In this document: piece by piece, positions 24,156 to 36,000 of the stretch
How the letters are laid out: each line of letters starts with the position of its first letter
Position numbering within the stretch: position 1 is the first letter of the stretch
Source: Paralvinella palmiformis
Lineage: Eukaryota; Annelida; Polychaeta; Terebellida; Alvinellidae
Assembly: GCA_025642065.1 (NCBI GenBank)
Contig: JAODUP010000584.1
Span: 62,001-126,000, forward strand
Direction: 5' to 3'
Length of the DNA stretch: 64,000 nt
The notes under the pieces: generated by a model
What the model saw: the letters and a program-made list of their open reading frames with translations, nothing else
Databases searched by the model: none
What the model was told of the DNA's origin: nothing
Made by a program: the position numbers and the translations under genes

Positions 24156-25596
24156 CTATGAGCTGCTGCTTGAACTTCTGCTGGAACCCCGAGATGATGA
24201 CCGTGACCTGGACATTGTGCTAGATGAACCATCGCTGCTCGACTCAGAACTGTCATGGCTAACAGAGTTGGACTTTCTTCTCCGACTGTTTCCTTCCGGA
24301 CTTGAAGATCTTGAACTGCTCTTGTTCCTTGACCTCGAATGTCTGAGTTGCTTTGACCTGACACTGGCTGATCTCAACTTCTCTCTAGATTTTGACCTAC
24401 GTCTCCTGTGTGTCACAGACCGTGATCTGGATCGTCTACCTGAGTCCACTTTACCAGATGATCTAGACTTGGATTGATTTCTTCTATTTCTGTGACTTGA
24501 TGATCTCCTCCTGCTGGGACTTATTGATCGTGATTTTCTTCTTGGACTTCTTGATCTTCTTACTGAACTTCTTGATCTCCTTTCTGTTCTGGAACTTCTC
24601 TTCCTTGGACTAGCTGACCTAGATCGTCTTCTTGGACTTTTAAAACTTTTTCTTGGACTCCTTGACCTTCTTCTCGGAGTTCTTGATCTTCTTCTTGGGC
24701 TCCTTGACCATCTTCTCGAACCACTTCTTGATCTTCTTCTTGGGCTCCGAGATCTTCTTCTTGGGCTCCGAGATCGTCTTCTTGGGCTCCTAGATTTTCT
24801 TCTAGGACTCCTAGATCTTTTTCTTGGACTCCTGTATGTCCTTCTTGGACTACTGGATCTTCTTCTTGGACTCCTGGATCTCCTTCTTGGGCTCCTAGAC
24901 CTCCTTCTTGGGCTTCTCAATCTTCTTCTTGGACTCTTTGATCTGGACTTTCTTCTTGAACTCAGCGATCTCTTTCTTGGTGTTCTTGACCTTCTCTGTG
25001 ACCTTTTTGGGCTGCCTGAATGTGACCTTCTCCTCTTTAAATCTGTTGTTCTTCGAGGGCTTCTTGACCTTCTTCTTGAACTAGAAGATCTCCTCCTTCT
25101 TGGACTCCTGTCCTTTTTGCTACGACTACGTGATTGTGACCTATGACTTCTGGAGACTGACCTCTTCAGGCTAGAAACCCTTTCCTTAGCATCATCTTCT
25201 GCTATTTTGGGTTTATCAGTGTCCATTTTCTGAGATGACACAGATCTCGACCTATCAAAGCTCTTTGACCTCTTCCTTGATCTATCAGCAGACGTAACAA
25301 TTTCCTTCTGAGGAGAACCTGAACATCTTTCTGAACTAGGGCTTCTACTTAGAGAACGATTCTCTAGCTTTTCTCTGTCAGTATTAGCTACTTCAGGGAC
25401 AACCTGCATTGGAGGTAGACCTTCAGAGTGTTCAATATTCATATCAGATTTACTCTCCTCATTGGATTTTCTATCAGCAAGGTCAGTAGTTGGGCAAGGG
25501 ATATCGCTAATGTCTTCATCATCTTGTACGGTATGTGGCTCTTCCAACTGCTGGCCAGATACCTGGTTCAAGTTGTTTATAGTACCCCTCTTAGAA
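24156..25596 (-). other. NKTR: NKTR-like terminal exon: RS domain
   Basis: 1,441 bases: one base finishing a codon, 479 codons and TAG at 24156-24158. The first ~120 residues are mixed and acidic ([18 protein letters not shown]). Then come long runs of [16 protein letters not shown] repeats and a serine-rich end (RSSSSSS). RS domains of this kind are phosphorylated by SRPK/CLK kinases and direct proteins to speckles (family knowledge). The domain is large for one exon, which helps mark it as the 3' terminal exon. Confidence 0.92.
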
Positions 25597-28500
25597 CTAA
25601 AAATAAATTATAAAAAAACAGTTGCACTAAACATTGAGGCTAAAGGAACAACTTCACCATCAGATATTGACTTCAATGTGTAATGCTTATAAAAATAACA
25701 AATATATTCGTGAATTATATCAGATATTATAAAAGAAAATAATAAAAATTACTGGAGTGCCACTATTAAGATTTCTTTGAGTGTCAGATTGTATGACAGG
25801 AAGAGATATAAAATCACATGCTCTGATGTTAATGAGCACAACAATTATGGAGCCATGCTTATCCAGATCGAGCTAGCTCACAGATGCCCTAGATTAGCCA
25901 TCCTCATGACCCTACCTGTCTCGGGCCCAACCCACTAATTACTGCTAACTGATGTAATTGTCAATAGACCGATCCCGCTACACATACACATTTGGACCCT
26001 GGGCGAGTTGTTGGGTCAGAAACAATTTGCCAACCACCCGGTAACATGAAAGTCAATGGGACTGTTTGAAACAAGATGGATTTCAACACCTGGTCTGACC
26101 CAGGAGCATGGTCAATCTAGAACAAACTCACATATTTGGATACGTGAATCTATTCCAAATGTAGATAGCATATTTTGATATACAGATATAGGTAGAGTGC
26201 CCTAAAATATGATCTCATTGAAGGTGTTGTAAAAACAACAAATCAGATCCGGCCATCTTTTTTGGTCAATGGTGCAACACACTATTTTTTGTGAATTAAG
26301 TCATGAATCTAGCATTTATTTATTCAGGACACAAATAATGTAAACTAGAGATGTGGCTGTTTTATATTTCTTTCACACTTGTCAAAAGAATAATGTATTT
26401 TATTCTGAAATTTGTGTCAGTTAAAATGTAAACAATTATGCTGAAGAAACAGCGCTGTCAGCATGGCGGCTGCGTAAAAACTATCAATATTTTGTATCAC
26501 ATGATCACTGCTGCTGCTGCCCACATTGAGTCACTGAGCGAAATGAGATGGGAACACAGCTTAACAAGCTCCACCTTTATACAGCTATATATAAATGAGC
26601 TGGCTTATACATTGCACATGTTTAATATTGAATGTAAACATGGGGAAATATAACACTTTGCTTACCTTTGTGAGACAACAAAGTAAACACAGTTAGACCT
26701 AGGAAATATCCGAGATCGAATGGAACAAAATGTCCATGTGCTTTCATCGTTGAAAAAAACGTGCGATGGTCATTTCCCTTATAATCCGAGCTTCCCCATA
26801 AGCAGTCATAGTTTTCTAACCTAACATCGAGCTTCTGTCAATTTCCACTTGGTGTCACAGTCATAGTGGGATTAGTCTATTCATTTACATAAATCTGACA
26901 GCTTCGTAGATGCTTCATGTTAAAAGATTACAAAACAATCTTAAAAACTAATTTCACTAAATAGTTTTCTTAAGCTATGAGCCAACCACACTGTAATATT
27001 CTTAAGTGTATTTTTGTTTTCGGAAATTATATCCTTGTTTAGATTGTTATAACTGGGTTTCATACAAACAGCTTGTGTACAGTGATGTCAGCCTTCAAGA
27101 GCATCTGGTCTGTGTCTGATTTCAAAATGGCAATCCCAACAGACCAGTTTTACTCAATTCACGAGCAATTTGAACTGGAATTTTTTAATATGGATTTCAA
27201 CGTGCTCATATTTTGACATATTTTATAATTTGCCTGAATATTTTGTAGTTGTCCTGAAAATCTGAAATGAAAGTGAAATGTAGCCTGTTCATTCAAATAC
27301 AAGGCAAGCATTTCTACATTTCTAAGTCAGTAAGCTCCAAGCATCAGAGGATGGTCCGACCAAAAGGTCAAAACTTTTCCAGGGATTACGTTTCTCAACG
27401 CACGACATTGTGTCTAGCTAACCGTGTTAAATAGCACTACTATTTTCACTGAATTAACCAAAAAAGAATCCACTGAAGATCCACCTGAGGAGATAATACA
27501 CCCCGGCAGAGAGATCACCCATGTGTATTTCAGCATTATCTTTCCTCACTTCTCCCCGTGAGTGGTGGAGGAGAAGATACGAGTAGCTACTCAAGAAAAG
27601 GGACAACACTGGAAATAATCCAAACCTTTTCAACTAAGTAGACTTTCCAGTTCCCTCACTGAGATAATAATTCTCAAACACACACACACACACATTAGTG
27701 GGTACAAGGTAAAATTCAAATACTTCAAAAACATCCTTACATCATCTCCTCACTTAAACAGTAAAAAAGATTTATGTAGGCTTTTATCACACTAATCATT
27801 GTTGTACCTGGTGTCTTGTTCTGAGCCTGTTTTCATGGTGGTTGCTCTTCTCTCAGCACATTTTCCCTCTTCATCGGCCATAATCTATTAAAAATAAAAT
27901 TTTGCAATAAATTGACCTCTATACCTCAATGTTGCCTTTAAAGACCACTACTGTCTTTCGTGGATGGTACCATGACACCAATATCTGAAGTTCTCCACAT
28001 GGTAAAAACTGACCTTAGAGGTTTCAGCTGCGGATTGATTCTCATCCTTGGAACCTGATTCACCTGATGAAGATGACGAAGATGATTCGATATTAGATCG
28101 TGATGGAGACTCTGGGGCACTTTTGGAATGAGACCTCTTTGTTGGAGTCACATTCTGCTGAGAACTGTTAGGCATCAACATGTGTAAATAACAAAATAAT
28201 ATAATGTGACAACAACAACAATTTTTAACAATAAAGTGATATTCACAACAGATAAATTTTGACAGCTGAACTCGGAATAGTGCTCTTATATTCAAAATGA
28301 AAAAAGGTAAATATATCTTTGTATTCTTAACTGGGTGTGTCACACCCACACACACACACACACACACACACAATCCAATATGTTCTGAGGTCAAACCAGA
28401 GCAACATGAGAACTACTAATGGTTACGAGACATCTTTCTAAACCAAGTTAAGAGAAGAGCAGAAATTACCCCATCCCATCTACTAATGCTGGTGAAGAAC

Positions 28501-29821
28501 TCTCTTTCTGCGACTGATATTTCTGTCGTATCTTTTCCGGTGAGACAGATGATGTTTCAGAACTCTCCGATGATGACCTGCTCATAGCTTGACCCAAGTG
28601 TGATGATCCCGATATATCATTAATGGTAGAATTAGCAGACTGTTCATTTAATCCCTCAGTAGGGCATCGACTTGTCCGATTGTTTGCAGACTGCAGGCTT
28701 TCTGTCGGCATGTCCATAAATTCCTCCTCTCGATCTATTGTGTCATCACGGTGAGAATTCTTCACATCACCATGCAAATCTCTCTCATCCGTGCGTGTAT
28801 GTTTGTCATCAGCAGTGTGATCATTGCGATCCTTATTAGAATCCCTGTGGTCGCTCAGTGAATCCTTGTGGTCTCTACGAGAATCCCTATGATCACCACG
28901 AGAATCCCTGCGGTCTCTACGAGAATCCCTGCGATCACTATGTGAATCCCTGCGATCACTACGTGAATCCCTGCGATCACTACAAGAATCCCTGCGATCA
29001 CTACGAGAATCCCTGTGATCACTATAAGATTCTGTGCGATTACCACGAGAATCCCTGCGATCAGTGCGTGAGTCTCTGTGCTCAGTATAAGAATCTCCGC
29101 GATCATGATGATAATCTTTATAACTGCCAGTAGGATAACCATAGTCAGACTGCGATTCTTTACGAGTCCTTTGATTATCCCGATGACTGTTGTAAGAATC
29201 TCTTTTATCACTGCTGCTGCGTGAATCCCGTTTCCTCCATCTGCTATCACTCAGGTCACTGCTGCTGCCTTTACCATCCCTGTAATATTTGCCATCCTGT
29301 CTTGGACTCCTCGGATGACCGTATCTATCTTCTTCCCCTCTACCTCTGTCGTCCCGCTCCTGTTCCCTGTATCTTGCATCTTCTGTTCTGTCACCATCAT
29401 GGCTGGCTTTCAAATCGGTTGACTCCGCCTTATCAGCATCAATACCAGTGAGATGTTGTAGGCTAAAATATTTAAAAATAACAGTAGGATGTTTAATGAA
29501 TCATATTTATATTAAAACAGATACACCATGTGTTGGTCAAACATTTACACATGTAATAAATATGATAAAATAACACAAATGACAGAAGCTATGATAACAA
29601 CATTATGAGATTTTACACCCTGCCAACAATTATAGTTATGTGTGATTCATTACTTTTATTTATTTATTTTTGAATTGGTTGTGGGTCGGTGGGAAATTTG
29701 AGTGTTTTGGTGCTCTGAGCCAGAGAGCAGCTGCTGCAGAAAATGGCCACCTGGTGGGGATCATATGCTACAGTATCCCCACCGGCCGACTGCTTTTAAA
29801 ACCTATTTCTTTACAAAATAG

Positions 29822-29867
<46 letters not shown>

Positions 29868-30038
29868 TGATAGGGAAATGCTGTCTCAGTGTGTGTGTGT
29901 GTGTGTGTGTGTGTACGTGAGCATGTGTGACAGCAATGTGGGATGAGGCACTGGTCAGAGAGTTGAGTTTTAACTACAACATCTGGATAATCCATTATGG
30001 ACTTAAATCTAGAGAACACACACACACACACACCCTTT

Positions 30039-30078
<40 letters not shown>

Positions 30079-33000
30079 TTGTGTCAGTAGTGTAGGATAA
30101 GTAACTGACACAGAGAACTTTCAATCTTGAATTTAAACTCTGGATGATTCTTCAGGGAACTAACTCCTGAGTGATGACTTTTCATGTCAACGTGTAATAA
30201 TTAAAAAGTGAATCTACTCAACTTGTATTAGTTATAATAATAATACGACCAGATACAAGTTTACGACCACAAACAAAAATATCTTGTCCCTGATGTAACA
30301 TGTCCAATCACATGTCCTATACATAATATTGTTAATCGTTAGTGACCTAACTGGGAAATAATTGGTCCAAGATTTATGATATTCATTTCAATGACATAAG
30401 TGAGATATTGTTCAGAGCTAAAATGCAACAAATAACGTGAGAATCGTTCAGTAGTATACAAAATGGCTGAGGTAATAATGTATAAACTTGACAGCTAAGC
30501 GAAAGTAACTGTGACCTGAGTCAGTCTGAAGAAGGCTGAAGAATCTTTGTGTCAGGTGACATCAAAGGACTAGACTTTTCCCCTTCCTGCCTTCAAATCT
30601 GGCATCCAGTCAAACCATAATGGCACTCCTGTAATTTGGATTATCTGTGATATCAGACTTGGTTTGTGATTATTATTGGGGAATATGTTCAACTAAGGTT
30701 GTTATATAAAACACCAACCTCGTGAGCTGAGCCCAATGCCATTGCTCGATATCCAATACATTGTTTCTATTCCTGTGCCAGGAGTACTTATAATGCATTA
30801 AGAGTGTACTACGTCTGCTACTGTCATTTAAATGCAGGAATCCCAGACCAAAGACCTAACCAGCATCCCTCCAAAGATGCAAATTGTGCCTGAAATATTG
30901 CAATTTACGGTTGTACCATCCCTTAAGCCAACTTAAAAATCTGAACTTTCCCTGCAGTATTTCCAGGTGACGTTTTGAACAGAGAAAATTGTTTTGTTTT
31001 CATACTTCGTTATTGGTACCAATGACAGTGTGTTTTGTATACTGTGAATAGATTGAGGCAAATCATAACGATCGTTTACACCAACTGTTTAGCACATACG
31101 TAGGACCTCAAACTTAAATTAAAGGCTTGATTAAACATTCAATGAACCACACATGAAGTCAATGACTTAGAAATAATTTGACATATTGTCAATTATTACT
31201 ATTATTCTACTAAGCCTTTTATGGTATGTTTTAGTCACTAATGCGGCAATAAACGAGACAATGCAAATTATTGGCATATACAGTTAGTTAGTAACTAACT
31301 TACTATAGAAAATAAATCAATTAATCAGTAATTATTCCATTATTAGGATAAATGTGGCCAGACAAAATATGTAGATTCTAGATCTATATGGGGGCACCCT
31401 AATGTCTATGCAACCAAACAAATGAGATACAATGTTCTTTGGTACCGGATATCTTGGGTACAAGTTGTCTTGTTACTGACACTGCCTTAGAATTGAATGT
31501 CGTGAAATGTGCAACTGAGTCCAACAACATTTATCAATAATTACAAAAATCACATAATTCTACATATAAATATTGATTTTCATTATAAAGCCATGTATAA
31601 TTATCATCAACTTGTTTCACTTCTATTTTCAATCCATGACCATGAGTTTAAATAAAAGTGGCAATTGATGTCTGTTTCGGCATTTGCCTCTAGATCTAGT
31701 CTCTAAACTAGGCTAGAAGGCTGCTAACACACTGAAATCTTTTCTCCCGACGACTGGATTTCTTGACACTGAAATAGCACCGGCCATTAAGCCGACCCGC
31801 CAATATAAGGGTCAAAAGTATCGGCTTAATGGCCGGGACCTACAGCATACAGGTCTAGATAAATACATTTCTTTGAATGCATGGACCTGGAACAATACAG
31901 TCTCCATGCACAAAAAACAGACCTTCTCAACTGCAGCATATACTTTGTGATATTTGCTGAAGGGCCAAATACCTCATAAGTATATAAATACAATAAATAT
32001 TATGACCTACATGTCACAAACCCTTTTTGATATCAAATATTACAAGCATAATGAATCAGAATTTAAAAAAGATAAAAGCAAACATGAATCACACACCTTT
32101 AGGCCAGCCTTAATAAAATGTTTTGTTGGCAGTAACATGGGAAAAAAGTTCACCAGGCAGGAATTTAAAAAACATTTTGGTATGAAATTGTTACCAGGGA
32201 TTATCGGCATTTAAAAAAAGATGTGGCAGCAATTGTGTGAATTGGCCAATTGTACATATATTATGATGACCATGTCCATTCATTTTAATATGATTTTAAT
32301 ATGACTTAGGCATTATGGGTCCTTTCTTTTGGCACCAGCCAGTCTACCCTGCTTCAGGATCTGGTAGCCTTTGGCACGACATGGAACACACACAGGTAAG
32401 ACAGTTTTAAATGTCTTTTTTACATCAGGATCAATTCTTCCATCCTTGTTGTCAGAATATGAACAAACACTGATACAACCCAACTTGGAACTATAGTATG
32501 TCCATTCTACGGGGCTACAGCACTCAGTCAGCAAGAGATTCCAAACCTAGTGTGTGACCTGGTTACCCAGGAACTCACACTGATTGATTGATGTAGGACT
32601 AGTTGTAGTCAGTGAACAAGAGATTGACTTCATATTTGGACTAAATACAAGTGTGGCTTCAATAGTTTCTCTGTGGTTAAAAGGAAAGGTTGGTTCATTC
32701 GATGTGACTGGGTCCTCTGGCTTGACAAACACTCGAGCACTATTAATTGATTTACTGATGTAAACTTTCATAGAATGTACGAGTGGTGTCGATGCAGTAC
32801 AAAGAATACGCTAACTTAATCATGCCATCAACAGAAAGTGAATTGGAGAATGTTTATACGGTCATGGTCATTAGCAAGTAAGCCAATAAAATAACCACAT
32901 ACACTGCCTCATTTTATTATTTTTTGTACAGAAAATACTCCACCTGGCATTTTTATCAATTTTTCTCGCCACCCGGCGACATTACCCCCTACAATGATAT

Positions 33001-36000
33001 TTTAAAGCATGCCTTACATACCTCTGTGTGTACGTGTGTGTGTGCAACTAACTTACCATTGTTCTAGTTTGGTCATCTCCGAGCTCTGTTCACTTCTCCC
33101 CCCGCTGTGGCTGTAGTCCTTGGTTGAATCAAGTTCACATGACTTTTGTAGACTTGAGGAAGGCCGCTGTGACAGAGGACGACCAGCATCATAGTCATCC
33201 TTATCCGATCCTGATACTTCTCCTGATGAATTGTGACCATGTGTCCTCTCGTTCTTGTCACGCCTAAATACAACAAAACAAAGCTGGCAGGTTGCACATT
33301 TTACTGATATTATACCAATCTGCATACATTACAAAATATTATATTGCTATTGATTACTTACTCGCTTTTATCAAATCTTTCGCAAAACGTTAGCCTCAAA
33401 AGTACCCAGTAACTCATTACCACCATACTTTTCAGATATAAATAACTTTGCATATAATGTAGTTTAAACTATTTGTTCTCACTTAATAATTAAACAGAGG
33501 CACTACACTCAGTTAAGGGAGAAGAAATATTTTTGATGGGATAACATGAACCTGAAATACTCTGAATCTTTTCTTTTGGTGGAAGAAGAAATGGAGTGCC
33601 ATAGAAAAAACACTTTAAAATCCAAAGATAACTGGCCATTTTAGAAACTATATCTTTAATCAATCTCAGCTCACCAATAATGTTGATTTCAGCCAATTCA
33701 CAAATAATAAGACTGCTTAGAATGAGTAAATGTTCTTCTATATTTTAAGATAATATTACATGGATATCTTAGAGTAACCTTCTTACAGGTCATATAGGGC
33801 ACTATATAAATTTTGTATATTATTATTATATCTAGATATGAATCATGTAAGTACTTTCTATATTTTGAGTACATATTTATAAACAGTCTGAAATTTAACA
33901 CTCATATATGTCAATACCAATATTTGATGGATAATTGTATATAGCTATAACAATGGCAATCAACTAAATATTGTAACATCCAAGTGATATCTGTAGCCAC
34001 GTACTACAGATAACTGTAAATCTCGGTACAACAATCATATGAATATTGTATATTTATTATAGGGTGAAAACCGTTATTGTGCTTATAGGTCCCCTATATT
34101 AGTATTACTGTACATGTTTTATTAAGTTTGTACACAAGTACTAAGCCTATGGGACTTCATTGTTCTAAAAATAAGGGACAACCTTACGGGGAAACATCTC
34201 GCAAACATGGGTCTGAGTGAGATTTCAGGGCACTAGTGACCTGAAGGTTTGCAGCACAATGCTCTAACCATTGCATAAATTGGATGTCCTCTGCCTTCGA
34301 GACAAAAATCACATCTGTTTAGAGACAGTAAAATATATTTGCATTACCAGGCATGAGAGTGGCCGTTGAAACTAAAAGGTGAAAAGCAGAAAAGGAAACC
34401 GCAGAGCAAATTCAGCCACATGCACCTGTGGGTTTGGTGAAAAAATTTGGTTTTGTGCATTTTTAAAACAATCTGAGACTTTTGCAAGATAAATAAAAAG
34501 CACACTAGTTTAACCCATTCCCCATAACATTATTTTTGGCTCTTGAAAAACTAGAAGTCTGGTAAATGCCGGAAAACTCCCAACCCTTAATAATGGAATG
34601 AAAAAAAGACTGAACACAGAAACCTTCCAGAAAGTGATGATGTGAGACCCATTAAATAGTAACAATACTTATTCAGCATGGAAAAAGTCTCTACCTTTCT
34701 TTCTTATCCTTCCTGGGCTTCTCTCTGAAATTATAAATCAATCATTTGTATGTCCTATATATCACACGCATGTCATACATATCACCCAAATATGTGTCTT
34801 ATTTCTCATGCAATATATGTCACTCGAATAGGTGACATGTCACACGGCAGCACGTCAGGTACAGGCTTTGAATTAGCTTGTACCCTCCCAGGCAGATTAA
34901 CAGGGCAAATAAAAGGAGACATTAAATGACTGTCATGTGATATTGTATTATTAAACCCCAGTCACTCTCTCATTACTCACATGTGACTAAATTATGTTGT
35001 ACTCTTTACTCAGAACGTGTCATAAATGTGACCCAGTTTGATTTTAGAATTTATGCAAACGCAACAGAAATAATGTTATCATAAACAAACTGACATTTAG
35101 GGGTTTTTCATTAGGAGATACACACACACACACACACTCACTATTAAAAGCTATTTGTACCCTTACCTATCTCCATGCCTGTCACTATTATTCTTCTCTT
35201 GGTGAAATCTCTCATCGAGTCTAGATTCCTTCATACGATTCTCAAGCTTCTCCCCAAGTTTCCTAAGAGCAACACCAATAAAGTCTTCAGCCACATTTTA
35301 AACCTGTCTATGGTACCAATTTTTTTTTTGGGGGGCCCTCATGTTTTGTCAAAAGGGAACATCCTGAGTGCAATTTTGAAGCATAAGTTGCACCACTGCT
35401 ATGTGCTGCCATGTTGACATCAACACATACACTGTGTGTGTGTGTGTGTGTGTTTTATGTTACATATAATAAAGGCGTGGGCTCAGGTTTTCGTGATGTT
35501 TATAATTCTTACAGAATTATGATCAAACGACTACTACCTAAATAGAAAACAAATTTTATATATTAGTACATATATAACTTAGGTGATAGTCACCTGTACA
35601 CATAATTAATTTCAAATAATTTCAATCCATCTGAAAAAAAATTAAATGCTGAATACATATTCTGCGCATATTACAAATTATGCTTGTGTTATTAAACATT
35701 TTGAGTTATACTTTATATGAAAAAGTGAGTTTTCTATATCAAATTGTTAATTACTTTACATGCATTAACACCTTTTTGAAAATCGTTCCAAAGTTTTGGC
35801 ACCCAAACACTGAATGAACGAACACACACACACACCTTTTACGTTGCTTCCTATCCTCAATCTGTTCATCATCCCGTTGACGTTTCCTTCTTCGTGGACT
35901 GATGTTTTCAACACTGTTCAACATGTCTCCCTTTGCCCACTTCTCATCTTTTGGCTTATCATCGGAAACATTGGCAACGTTCAGATCAGAAAGCCGGACT

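Noticed and set aside
24217..24477. 86-codon plus-strand frame rich in Leu and Asp
   Set aside because: Antisense of the NKTR RS exon; its openness is a by-product of the AGA/TCT codon repeats.
28855..29250. Frames opposite to and overlapping the DRRDS exon (ENPCDHY-type repeats)
   Set aside because: Shadow of the 24-27 base coding repeat in other frames.
31954..32214. 86-codon plus-strand frame ([13 protein letters not shown])
   Set aside because: AT-driven Lys/Phe composition, no family resemblance, no splice or promoter context; could be chance.
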